A stretch of 64,000 nt of DNA from Puffinus mauretanicus. Taxonomy: Eukaryota; Chordata; Aves; Procellariiformes; Procellariidae. The notes beneath the pieces were generated by a model. The model made no database searches. It was given only the letters and a program-made list of their open reading frames with translations, and had not been told where the DNA came from. The stretch lies in the NCBI GenBank assembly GCA_023333565.1, contig JAJKFH010003229.1, positions 1-64,000 on the forward strand, read 5' to 3'. This document shows, piece by piece, positions 13,384-25,800 of this stretch; position 1 is the stretch's first letter, and each line of letters starts with the position of its first letter. The position numbers and the translations under genes were made by a program.

Positions 13384-16010
13384 AGAGGAACTACTTCTGG
13401 GCTATTATTTTTATCCTATTAAAGGTATGTCTTCCACCTCTTGGTGAAATACTAGGAGGAAATTATCATCTTTCTAGATTCTACCAGATGTTTTTCTGTT
13501 GAAGTTCTTAAAATCCTAAACTACATGAAATATTTTTAATACATGAATACTGTCAAAATCTTCAGATGCATTTTCAGAGTCTGCTTTCTGTGTGTAGTTC
13601 ATCTGTGGAAGGATAATTAGGAACTTAAAGGAGTTGATAGTCTTCCTTTGCAGTTAAGCATTGAAGTACTCAGGAAGGGTTTAAGAAATATGCAGGTGTC
13701 CTTTAGCTTTGTGTTTCAGCACTGTTTTCAGGTCTTGCATGTTCTTTTTTGGAGTGCCATGCTCCATAAACACCTGGAATTTGCTGTAAAATCGGAGCAA
13801 TAATAATGATGCTTTGATGTTCTGCAGTGTTCTCTCTTCCCAGTGCCTGTTGAATGCTGTTTTGACAAGTGCAGAGCGTACACAGCGTCAGCAAACTGGG
13901 GAACACTATAGGTAGGATCCCAGTCAAGACTGCCAAGTATCTATTTTGAATTTCATGATCAGAGATATGGTCCTGCTTTTCTGAGGTGCTATTACGTAAA
14001 ACGTATTTTTCCTTTCATTTCTATTGGGTCATTTACATTCATATGCCAAAAGCTTGCCTTGAAATGTGAACTGTAAAGAACTGCAGTCTTTCATACCTGA
14101 ACATATTTGAGTACCTGCATTTGTGAGTGGGGTGGAGATACAGATGCTTAACATTTGTAATGCAGCCACTAAATAGTATATTTGAAATTATGTGTTACAA
14201 AAATTAAGTACAGAATCACTCTTCTCCCAACTCCCAGGAAGTAAATGAAAGATGGCAAGTGTGTTGGGGGTAGAGGGAGGTCGTTGACACTTTGTACTAA
14301 TAAAGACATCTTAACTCCTTAATCTGTTTAGAAAAATTATACTTCTCTTCATTTTTCCTATCTTGTTTATCATATTTTTAACTGTAATGTATGTGAGTGA
14401 TGTTACAGTGTGGGGCAGGGACTCTGGTCTCTGCATATATTTCTTAAGATTCAGCAAAATGGTGCTTCTATTCTGACTTTCAGACATGAGTTCAGCATAT
14501 TTTTAAGTCATTAGTATTGAGTATATAATCAGAGCTCTTTCTGTAGTATGCTTACTGCTTTAGGCAGGTACTCCCCAGTAATTAAGAGAGTGGGAGGACC
14601 TGCAGACTTCATACCCAGGGCAGTGTAGCATGCATGTACTTTTAGCATCTCATTCTCTGGAGAGCAGTGAATTGGTTAATTATTTTCTGTGATGTATGTG
14701 TGTCCTCTAAAGTCACACGACAATGCTGTTTTAAAGTAACGAGTTGAATGCAAAACATCGGATGTAATTTTTTACCATGCACAAATAAATGTGATAAAAA
14801 TAATTTCCCTTAAATAGTACTTTGTAGATTCATGTAAGATGTGGAAAAAACACTAAATGTGCTTGTGAGGAAATGACCTCCATAATTCATTTGAACTGCA
14901 CCTTTCGTCCATTATGAGCAAATTTGTCAGAGAGATCATTCTGTATCCCCAAATCTCCAGCATACCCCGGATATATCCTCCCAACTCTCGCTTTTTTTGC
15001 TTGTTTTTCTTATTCTCTTTATCTAGCAAAAGGAGGGACAAAGGAGCAGAAAAGCAAAATATGTTTTGGATAAGGTATAGATGCAAAGTATAGGATCCGC
15101 ACTGGGGATTAGAGAAGAATGTAAATTGTCAGGACAGCGGTTCAATAGAGTCTCTGTGCCTGCTTGTCCTGTTTATGCTTTACTCAACTTCTGTTTAGTT
15201 TAGCAAAACCTGCTGTAATTATAGCATCACGTTATTTTATTACACACACAAGGACCAAACAAGGGCTGATACAATTCTGTTAACAATTTTTAATTCTTTG
15301 GTTTTTGTCTTACATTTGAACTGAGTGTAGGAGAGAAATTCTGAGAAGATAAGCTCACATAAAGAAGCTGGAAGAAGCCTCCCTGATTGAAACATCACTT
15401 TCCTGCTTCTTCAGTGCCATGCACAGGAAAGCCTCTTCAGAAAGCTTTCTGGTATAACACTTGCAGACAAAAAGCTACTGCATCTTAGCTTCATTAAACT
15501 CCTTTATATAGACTTGGATTATTAAACAGGAAACTATTATTTCATAATTATAAAGCCTTTTCTCATTCAATGGAAAGGTTTTGTGGTTATTGTTAAATTA
15601 GTTTATTAATTCCTTTTCTTAGACATTAATTCTCCACCTTTAAGTGAAAACAGACCTGTCTAGTCCAATCATATAAAATCCTGCCTACATTAAGAAATCT
15701 GTTCTGCAAGTCACTTTAGGTCCTCCAGACCTGCAGTTACGTATCCTGATCACACATTCACCAGTTTACAAATGGGTTTCTATCCCTGCTCCGATTATAC
15801 TGGGTTTTGAAAAAATTGGGATCGCTCTGTGGCCTTTCACTGTGGCAGAAGGGGTGGCTGTGAAGAGGCCGTGGTAATAATCCCTGTGGAGCTCATCATT
15901 GGCACACCGAGCTCCTGCTGCTTGGGTGATTCGCCCGGTTATCTGGGAGCTGCATTGAAGACTACTGTAGGGCCAGTGTTACGTTTTGGTGCTGTTGAAA
16001 TTACTCTGCC
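13384..16010. other. Non-coding AT-rich DNA
   Basis: No exon, RNA gene or recognisable mobile element. The base composition is uniform and the frames are short and random. The stretch ends at a T17 run (16011-16027). Confidence 0.5.
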
Positions 16011-16027
16011 TTTTTTTTTTTTTTTTT
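16011..16027. repeat. Poly(T) 17-mer
   Basis: A pure T run directly preceded by ttgaaattactctgcc. Almost the same preceding text occurs at about 17623-17640 (ttgaaattactctccc, then T-rich). The pair may be two copies of a small unnamed dispersed element, or a coincidence. Confidence 0.85.
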
Positions 16028-16100
16028 AAATTACATATGACCCCTAGTAGTTAAATTACTAGTTGATTCTTTTCAGAGGCTTTAAACTTAGAGAAGTCAG

Positions 16101-16178
16101 TTCATAGGATCATAGGACAGTTCAGGTTGGAAGGAACTTTTGAAGGTAATCTAGACCAACCCCTTGCTTAGTTACAAC
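16101..16178 (-). mobile_element. CR1 LINE 3' tail fragment, minus strand
   Basis: The text ttcataggatcataggacag, then ttcaggttggaaggaactt and ctagaccaaccccttgc, is the reverse complement of a CR1 3' terminus, including degenerate CATAGGAT forms of the terminal octamer. Only about 80 bases remain and no ORF2 sequence is included. It is diverged from the copy at 21.3 kb, so it is probably an older insertion. Confidence 0.85.
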
Positions 16179-19100
16179 CTACATGAAAAAGCAGTTCTTT
16201 AAAATAAAAAAAGTACATCTGTTTGATGGATCCTAACTGATGATATAAAGCACCTTATTTAAGTAAGCTTACAAAAACCCTTCGGCTAACATAACTTTTC
16301 CCATGTCTATAAAAATTCAATTTATGTGTGTGTGTGTCACTTAGCAAAGCTGGCAATTACAAAGATTTGTCATATGTTTATTTTTTAAATTTCATCCACT
16401 TCTTGACCTTTCATTCAAACTGGAATCTTTTGTGTCTGATAACACCATCAGGGAAAAAATAATAAAATATGACTTTGAAAATATTATTCTATTACACGGT
16501 GATGTGAAAACACTTATCCTAACCATTAACTTCAGTAATGTGGTGGGACGTATATAAATTATAGTTAAAGTAATGGATTTTAGAAGGCAAGATGACTGAA
16601 GGGTAGAAATACATTTCTTTTGAGGTTAAATCTGTATGTCTGTCTTTAGAAGATGTCTTTTCTTCTACATGTAATGATTTTCCACTAAATTGTGCTGCTA
16701 GTGAAAAGTGTTAGGTAATGCTCCTCCTAAAAATAGCTTTACTGTAGAAACACATATTTGTATTTTCAGAAAGGTGTGACAGTGCCTTTGGTTTTATTTT
16801 TTGTCAAGTACCAGTATCTCAGTAGGACAGTTCAGGGATCTGCAGTGTCTTCTTGTATCTGAGTATTTATCGCTAAAGACAGTGGAGCACAGATCATTAC
16901 ACATCTGTGTTAATTATAGTGTGATTAATTCATCTGTCTGTTAATTGGGTGTATGATGTGCCATGTTCCCTGATAGTCTCATAAGTCTGTTAGTGCCAGA
17001 TGTCTGTCCTGGAGTCTGGAAGAACTCTCTTTACTGGTGCTTAAAGTATCTGGTGCATCCACAACCACATTTCATGGATCTACTAAGTGCAGTGATTGAA
17101 TCCAGCTGTTTGCATTCTGTGTCTTGCTATCATTTGCCAGCCACTCACCATGAGAGCTGGGCAGGAAACAATTTTCCCATCCCATTGAAATTTTCAGGGA
17201 TTAAAAAAAAAAAAAAAGGAAGAGTATTTTAAGGCTGTTCCCAGAAGGGGAAAAAACCCCAAGATTCACCCTCCAAATAGCTTGTCCTTATGACAGTCAC
17301 TTCAGATGAGGAGATTCAGATTCAAAACTCCAAGCTGGATATCTTCATGAAATGTTTATCTTTTTGAATAAATCTTTTGGAACGATAATTTCCTGATGAA
17401 AAGTATTTAATGTCCCAAACTCCTGGCTATTTCTATGCACCAGAGCCACTATTTGCACACAGATGATCTGTCCCTGTTGCAAAGGGTAATTTTTTTTTTT
17501 TCCATTTGAGTGGCTGCCAAGGCTTTAGGAAAAGCGGACATTGCACACCGGTTTCCCTCTCACCACCCCACATCATCCATGCTTCATATAATATCATTTG
17601 ATATATCTGCTGAGAGTATGGATTGAAATTACTCTCCCTTTTTTCTCTGTAGTCACTGTCAGTGACACAAATCTATTAGGAGTAGTAGGTACATGTCTGT
17701 TCTCACAGTGCTTTCTTGCAAAAAGAGAGGATGTACACCCATTTCTACCTCTTTCTATTACCCACCTAAATGTCAATTTTGGCTTTAATTTTAGTGCTTC
17801 ATTTTATTATTCATAGTATTATACTGCATTATACACTATTATTTTTATATTATATTGTACCTGAAAAGTACATTATTCTAGGCACTGTACCAGTGTAGTA
17901 GATGACTGTCTTTCACAGCCTAAAACTGAGGATCTGAGGATTTACAGTCCTACCGTATTTAACCCAAATCCCTGCTGCAGTGTGTAACTTAAAAGGTCTG
18001 CTCACTGGAAATTTTGACCTAACACGTACTCTATGGCCATGGAGGTGTTGGCTCTTAAGGGAGAACGGGAAAGGGGAAGAAAGGGAAAGAGTAGTCTAAC
18101 TTTTTTTCTCACCAAAGTTGGGTATACGTTGGGGGTTGAAGGCTAAGAAGGCCTAGAACTACTCGGTGTAGGAATGAGAAATAGCAATGTACTCGTATAC
18201 CAGGTAACTATGAGCCCTGTAGATTTTCACAGTGCAGATCAGCAACTGATTGAACACTAGGACTGCCGCAACTGACTATCTAATGCTGCTTCAGGATGTC
18301 CAAGTGTGTAGGAGCAGCTTTGGTGAATGCAGTGGAGGCCTACTTTGGCACAGAATATGGTGCTGTCCCCACTGAATGCAATAATAAGGCTTCCAGCTGT
18401 TTTTCCCATAGCTGAGATTTTATCTGTTGGCTGTCAGGCGTGTGCTTAGAGTGTGTGTGTCTGTTCACTCCTCCTAGACTTTTATTTGTAGTACTAAATA
18501 GGGTGTGTGGTGTTTGTCGAGAAGCTGGCAGTACTGGGCCAGTCTATACGGAGAAACTGTACTGGCACATCTGGCTCTTAGGCATCTGGCATATTGCGAA
18601 GGGTTGGAGAACACTGGTTTGCTCTATCAATACAGCTCTTGGGTGTTCAACACATCACCCTTCTCTGTTACTGGAGACACTATGATTTGTTGAATGTGAT
18701 TTGAACGTCTTATTAAATTTTAAGTGAATCCTTTAAAAATGAAATTCTGTGTAGGCAAAATGACTAGATAATTTCTACATACTATAAATCTCTCTTCTGA
18801 TTTATGGTTATTTCTATTCATTCTGTGAAAAGATCAGTAGTAAGAGGAACACACCAATGAACAGCTTTTTTGATACTTTCCTTGACTAGTAGTGTATAAA
18901 TAATTTCTGAAAGATACTATTAACTTCCCTGGTGGGACAATAAAAATGCTAAATAATTCTAAAGACTGGAAACAGCTCTACCCACCAATTTATTTCTTAT
19001 AATACCAATAATAGGGCTGGTAGCTTCATGATTATTTTCTTTAAATAATTCAAAAACAAAAAAAAAATCAAGGTATAACTGAGAGCTATAGACCTTGTAG

Positions 19101-21286
19101 GGTAATCTCTCATATATATCTTTTATTTATGGACTTTTTTATGATACTCCTCCATAGCATAGCTGGGTATCTCATAAAGTTTAATGGCTTTTTCCTAACA
19201 ATGCTTATCTTTTGAGGGAACAATATCTCCATTACAAGGACAGGTAAGGAAAGACCAGTGAGCTCAGGATTACCCAAGGTCACAGTGGAAGCACACAATA
19301 GCAATAGAGGTAGAGTGCGAACGTCAAAATGGTGTATTAATACCTAGTCTCTCTCCCCACAATGTACTTTCCACTGCCACACGCTGCTTATTTATAAGAA
19401 GCATCATCACATATTGTGAGATTTGGTTTTGTGTTAATGGCAAGGCACCTACGATTATTTCTCTTCTTCCACTGCTCTTTGAAAATGTGTTTGTCGGTAC
19501 CCCAAAATGTCGCCTGTGAGCCATCCTTCTTGTCACAGTCGCTATTCAAATGATAGAAACACGTAGAAAAAAGGTTCGCCTGTATGAAAGGATCCCCACG
19601 ATGGAAAGTGACCTCTGGCTGTCAGACGTGTCGGACTGGTTCGCTGCGTGATCCAGCATAAGCAGGGCTGACTTCCAGCCTCCGAGCACAATGCGTGGTG
19701 TGTGGGGTCACCCTCCGGCTCCCCTGCCCCCTGCTCCCAGGCCACGGGGGTGACCTCCTCCCTCGGGGAGCATGACCCCTGCCAGCCCAGCTGAAATGGG
19801 CTCAGCGGGCTCCCAGGCCCAGTGCAAGGCTCAGAGCACGGCTTTCGGCAACAGAAATGGTAATAGGAGAAAACATTTGTCTTTGGAGGCATCGCTACCA
19901 CCAAAGAGTATATGCACCTCCATTCGTATTTAAATACGGTGCATATTCAAAACTTTACTTGTTTTAAAAGCTCTGTGAGATCTCTGAGCAGAGAAAAATA
20001 GAAGCATGCTGTCAAGCTTGTCTGGTAATTAAAAGAAAAATAAAGGGATGCTTATTCTGCTGTGATTCAGAGTGTAATTTCAGTGATGTGTATGCATACA
20101 CGTGCATGTGTAAGTCCATGCGGGCAGGGAAAAAAATACATGTTGCTGTAGTTCATAATCAACAAAAAAAAAAGGGATGTCTGATTTATTTGATAAAAGT
20201 AATCTGTGGAATTAGAAAGTTTCTTGTGTGATTAATCTGGATTCATTCCAGTAACCCTGTTGAATTCAGTGGCACTATTTGTATGAATGAGAGATGCCGA
20301 ATCTTGTCCTTAAGTTATTCCCACCAAGTGGGGTATCCCACCACGCTCACTGTGTGGACACACAACTGAAAACCAACACATTTTGCTTATTTTATATATA
20401 ACTTGCTTCAGGCACTTCCAATATTGTTTCCATTACCTCATCATGTGGAAAACAAGTCAATTAGCTGCCTTATAAAAAATTGGACATTTCCAGGGTACAA
20501 TACTTAAAATGTTGTTACTTCTTACTGTTACGGTATCCATGATACTTACAGTTCAAACTGAATTTCACTCAGAGATTTACAGTCTGGGGATTAGAATAGT
20601 TTGTCCTCCACATCCTTGAATAAGAGAGGGCATGGAAGAAGGACCGAAAGGCCTGGAAATCTGGTGCAGTGTGCTTCTAGATATGAAGTCTTCTATCCAC
20701 CAGGTTACTTCTTGGACTTATTGTGACCCTGGCCTGTGTAACAGCTCTGTGTAACTTTTCCCATCTCTTCTTCAACCTCCACTCACATGCAGAGACCTGG
20801 GAGAATCTCTTTGTTCATCAAGATGAAAAAAAGAGATGTAGCACCTTAGAAGAGAGGTAAGGAAATGGTCAAGGAGATGAGGAAGAGGTTGATAAGTGAG
20901 TATTTTCATATTGGGGACTAGTGCAATTGGCTAGATTTATGTGTTTATCTTATTCTTTATTTTAATAAAATTGTAGCTTATACCCAGTGTTGAAGAAGTG
21001 TTTTTAAATAATTTAACAAAGCAATGGCAAAGTAAATGGATGGAGATTGTTTTACGTGCTACATGTGAAATATGAGGTGCCCTGGCTCCTGCTGGCAATT
21101 ACTTTTTAAAGCTCATTCCTTTCAAGGATTTTGTGATTTATTTTTTATGTTCTTTAAGGCTACACTCTTACTGTGATGATTCTCATAACATATTTGCTGA
21201 TGTGTAAATAAACGTACATAAAACTATGAAATCATGAGGGCTTCTTATGTGTTTCAGTTTCTATTACTTTTTTGTTTCTTACTTGT
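16179..21286. other. Non-coding AT-rich DNA
   Basis: No supported gene. Homopolymers include A15 near 17203-17217 and T12 near 17490. A pyrimidine-rich acceptor-like sequence (ccttttttctctgtag) ends at about 17653, without a matching exon that I can defend. A GC-rich segment at about 19590-19850 yields a minus-strand open frame of about 120 codons with no family resemblance and is not called. Confidence 0.5.
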
Positions 21287-21828
21287 AGAATTACAGGATG
21301 GTTGAGGTTGGAAGGGACCTCTGGAGGTCATCTGGTCCAACCCCCTCTGCTCAAGTAGGGCCACCTACAGCCAGTTGCCCAGAACCGTGTCCAGACAGCT
21401 TCTGAATATCTCCAAGGATGGAGACTCCACAGCCTCCCCGGGCAACCTGTGCCAGTGCTCAGTCAACCTCACAGTAAAAAAAAGTATTTCCTGATGTTCA
21501 GAGGGAACCTCCTGTGTTTCAGTTTGTGCCCATTGCCCCTGGTCCTGTCACTGGGCACCACTGAGAAAAGCCTGGCTCCGTCCTCTTTGCACCCTCCCTT
21601 CAGGTATTTATATATATATAAATAAGATCCCCTTGAGCCTTCTCGTCTCAAGGCTGAACAGTCCCAGCTCTCTCAGCCTTTCCTCATAGGAGAGATCCTC
21701 CAGCCCCTTAATGATCTCCATGGCCCTTCACTGGACTCTCTCCATTAAGCCCCTGTCTCTCTTGTGCTGCGGAGCCCAGAACTGGACCCAGTGCTCACCA
21801 GTGGCGACTAGAGGGGAACATCATTCTG
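21287..21828 (-). mobile_element. CR1 LINE 3' fragment with ORF2 remnant, minus strand
   Basis: This is the longest mobile element in the window, about 540 bases. Its 3' end is on the left (gaattacaggatggttgagg, then ctctggaggtcatctggtcc). On the minus strand the ORF2 C-terminus is readable: [20 protein letters not shown] followed by [20 protein letters not shown]. The upstream portion ([20 protein letters not shown]) is in another frame, split off at a TA-rich expansion (21606-21623) that replaces the usual codons before YKYLKGG. So the copy is frameshifted by microsatellite growth inside the former coding region and cannot encode a working reverse transcriptase. It is 5'-truncated, as usual for CR1. 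Confidence 0.96.
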
Positions 21829-22862
21829 TTATAAACAGGGTTTGTTCAAGTTTGCCTGAAAACTTGCAGTGGCCCTGACTGGAGGGTCTGCCCAGATGTC
21901 CCAGCTGGTTTTACAGTGTTCTGCCACAGTTCTCAAACAGGCCAACTTTTGAGACAGTGATGGGCTGAGATAACGGAAACTGATGAAAAGCCAGCTGAGA
22001 TTACATGCACGTTAGGTGCTTTTACTAAGCTTTCTCTTCACATGCCAGCCCGGGGCCAGGTCCTGACCCAGTACCACCTGACCACTTGAGAAGATGTGCT
22101 CGTGACCCAGGGAAGACACTGGGTCTTAAGCCACCCAGTCACGGTTCAACATAGTTGGCATGGAAGTCAGTACGTATCGTTCTTCTGGCTTCAGGGGGAG
22201 TTGGAACAGACCCTTAATGCCCTCAGAAAACCTAATGATTGTTGGTGTTGGCATGTCAAAACTCAAATCAAATATGAAGTTTAGTTGCAGATTAATTGAA
22301 TATTTATATGAAAATTAAAGCTGTCCTTTTTGGCTTTCATAAAAGCTGTAATTGTTTCAACTCTCTGCGAAAAGCTGGTATGTAGGACAAATGGCATTTC
22401 TTACCACATGATCAGGGTTGATTTTATATCCCCCTTTTCACTAATCTAAGATGCCTCAGAGAACTGTGTACATGTTGGGCTACATTTTATTGTAGAGCTT
22501 AATTGCTGCAAAGGATGATCTATCTGCTAGAATTTTTGTTCCCATTAATAAACTCTCTTGGTAGTTATATAAACATTTACTGTAGTCCATTAATGAAAAG
22601 TGTGCTGGTGCAGGTGTTGAGTGTACCACAATAAAATTTTAGCAGTCAAGAGGTTGTTTATTGTACTCAGTCACATATTCTGTTGTACTCCCAGGTATTG
22701 AGACTGAAATGGAACAAATGAAAAACCAAGATTAGAGCCTCTTAAAATGGGAAATAAGCTAAAGGAAAACATTTTTAGCCACTGTGCCTTTTTTTCAGTT
22801 GCAAAACAATGCATGATTAATTTAGAGGAAATAATATTATTTCTCCAAGCAGACTCTCCATG

Positions 22863-22865
<3 letters not shown>
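21829..22865. other. Non-coding DNA
   Basis: No exon or repeat is recognised between the CR1 copy and the poly(T) run. Confidence 0.5.

Positions 22866-22896
<31 letters not shown>
22866..22896. repeat. Poly(T) 31-mer
   Basis: A pure run of 31 T, the longest A/T homopolymer in the window. If it is a minus-strand poly(A) tail, the preceding minus-strand text lacks an AATAAA signal and any recognisable body, so a processed retrocopy is not supported. Run length in any assembly is unreliable at this size. Confidence 0.9.
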
Positions 22897-22899
<3 letters not shown>

Positions 22900-25800
22900 T
22901 AATAAATACTGTTGCCATAAAAACAATGGAAACCAAGAACTCTTGACAACTCATTTTAGGTCTGGTAGGCTTGAATGTAAACTGAGCTGCCCAGAGAGAG
23001 TTGGTGAAAGAGTTTACTTGCTGTAATTGTAATAAAGGAAATTTAAAAACCACAATCTGTTTCAAGTCAAAACGAACAACTGAATATTGTCTTTAACATT
23101 TTTTTTTTTCCCTGTTCTTGGCATGCCTATGCTCTTTAGGCAAGTGGCATTATGGGACTCAGGATACAAATGCTATTTCTTTTAGATAAGTAAAACTGTG
23201 TTGTTTCTGAACCCTTCAGTCCGTTAATTCAAAGTTTGTAGTTTCAGTTTGTACAGTGTAACAAAATAAAACATAAAAGCTAGGAATAAGTCATAAGTAG
23301 GCATCAAATCATATAATCTATTTGTTTCTGGTGTTACACTTCATTTGGTAAACTTCACATGCCTAATGGGTTTGATACAATGTTAAATGCATTTGGTTAT
23401 TTTATGCAATGTATCTTCATTATTTTTCTCTAATATTTATTCCAGAAAGGTGTCCTTTCTCTGACTGGCATGCCATTTTAGCTATTACAATATTACAAAA
23501 GCACAACAAAACATTTTTCAAAGAATGTCTGGGGGGAGGTGGGAATGTTTGTCACTGACAATAAGCTTTCATTTGAAAACTAAGATTAATGCCATTATTA
23601 TTATATGATATTACCATTATAATATCATTTTTGGTGTAAGCAAAATACGGATTTCTGGCCTAGCTTCTAGATGTCTTGCATATGTAATAGCGTTTTTTGG
23701 ATAGTTTTCTTTCTGAAGGTGGTACGCTGGCTAGTATATCTACCGAGTGACTTTACGTCTGAAGGATCCATGCTCATGGTGGTGCTCACAGTTTTACACG
23801 GTTTAACCATAGGAGGGAGCCTCTCCTCTTTCAAATTTACACGGGAAGATGCAGTCACGGGCTTTTGGAGGTCTCTTCCTACCAGTTCGCATTTGGAAGT
23901 GTAAATGCTTCTTTTTTTCCTATAAGGCTGATCCACTGCAGTTTCACAGGCAGGTACATTTACATGGGAGTCAAGCCTGCTAGTTCCAGAAACAGCTAGG
24001 CAGAAACTATCAAACCCTGCTCCTTAATGGGTTGTAAGAGTGTGATCATACCTGAACGTGAATGGGATTCAGTCTTTGTTAGAAAACAGCTGGGTTGCAT
24101 AAATACCTGCCAGCATCACCACAGCTGCTGCGGGAAAGAGTGCTTGTTTAGCTGATGCTGCATAGGTTGTACTCTATCCTCTGCCATGGCATCTCTGTCT
24201 TCATTACAGACAATCGTTATTGGACGAGTAAATATTTCAGTTGTTGTCCATTTATTACAATCAGGTTAGGTTTGGCCTAAGCACAAATTTTACACGGTTC
24301 CACGGAAAATGGTCTAATGGAGGAAATCTGTGTGTGAGTATATTTAAATACGTTTGTGACTACATTGATTACATTGAATTGGATCAATAAGCTGATATAA
24401 GAGAGAGAACTTAATCTGTTGAATTAAAAACCACGAAATAAATGTGGAAGGGAAACATATCATTAGAGAGAAAAAAATAGAAAATGGTTAGAGAAGCTTG
24501 AGCAAAAGAATGACTTAAAATGACTGATTGTTAAAGCTTACTACCCAAATTAAATTAAATTTTAGGTAATTTCATTTTTTTTAATCTATATAAATGAGGT
24601 CTAAAAGAAGCTATCCTTAAACTTTTTATGTGGTCAGAAATTATTTCCCAGGTTACTTGTACTTGGTGATTCAGCTTGGGTCTCCCCTTCATAGTGAGCA
24701 GAGGTTTCTCGGATGCTTCGACTATCAGGCCTGCCCTCCTCTTCCTCATCTTACAAGTCTGAGCTGGGGCACCGGATCTGGGGTAGCCTCTGAATGAGAG
24801 ATGGTGATTGTTGCTGAGGTGCCATAGAGATGCGTAGTGCTAGTGGTGCCTGGAGTAAGAGCTCACAGTAAGCTCAAACAGGAAAGTGGGGGCTTGCTTA
24901 GGCCGACCTGTTTCTCCAGCCTTGCAAAGCTTCTTTTCCAAGCTTCTCCCCTTGTTACTCCAGTTCTGGGTCATATTATTGCTTTCTGAATCCTCTGCTC
25001 ACTCAATGTCTACACTGAAATCTGTCCTGGATAGCGACAGGTTTATCTTACATTATTTTGCACAAATAAAAAAATCCCACATTTTCTCACAGCAAGAGCA
25101 GTGCATGGTATTAAGTCAGGCATTTCTCACACCTAATATTCTACTACTTTCCTTGTGTGCATTATTGGATAATGTCCAGATAAAGTCATATGTTATTTTT
25201 TCTTGTCATGTGAATGTGATGATATCTCCTAGGAGGAATCTTTAATGAGGGGGTAAATCTGCAACAGTGCTTATGTTACAGCTCAGTACTACAAATTCTT
25301 GTTCATATAAGTAGATTTCTTGTATGGAGTCTGATTAACTGTAAGACATTGATGATGCTTGTGTTTGCAGTAGTTTGCAGGGCGGTTTCCTGTAAGCTAT
25401 TTATACCATATGTCAGTATGCCACTTTATTCCTTCCTTCTCCTCCCTCTTCCCAAATACACCCAAGTTAACTACATTAATTTCTCTTTGTTTTGGAAAAA
25501 CGGGCAATAATACCGCTATGTAAATTATGGTGTATATGTTTTCCCTGTAGTAATATCCAAAAGTTGGAATTCCAACTGTGCTGTAAATCTCTGAACTACA
25601 GGGAAAATATATGTGTCTCCTCCAAAGAACTTAACAGCCTGAGGCTTCAAGCCTTGGAATTTTCTATGCAGATGTTTGTCTTTAAATACTGAAGGGGTTA
25701 CAAAAATCTTGATGGTTGGGCTTGCAAAGGCCTTTCAGTCTTCTCAGCCTTACGTCTGTGTGCCTGCTCCTATCAGTCTGTCTGTAGCTCAGTTGTGATG

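Noticed and set aside
19542..19904. 120-codon minus-strand open frame
   Set aside because: It sits in a GC-rich patch, resembles no family and lacks paired splice sites or a promoter.
22866..22960. Possible processed retrocopy with poly(A) tail on the minus strand
   Set aside because: There is no AATAAA near the A31, no recognisable gene body and no target-site duplication.
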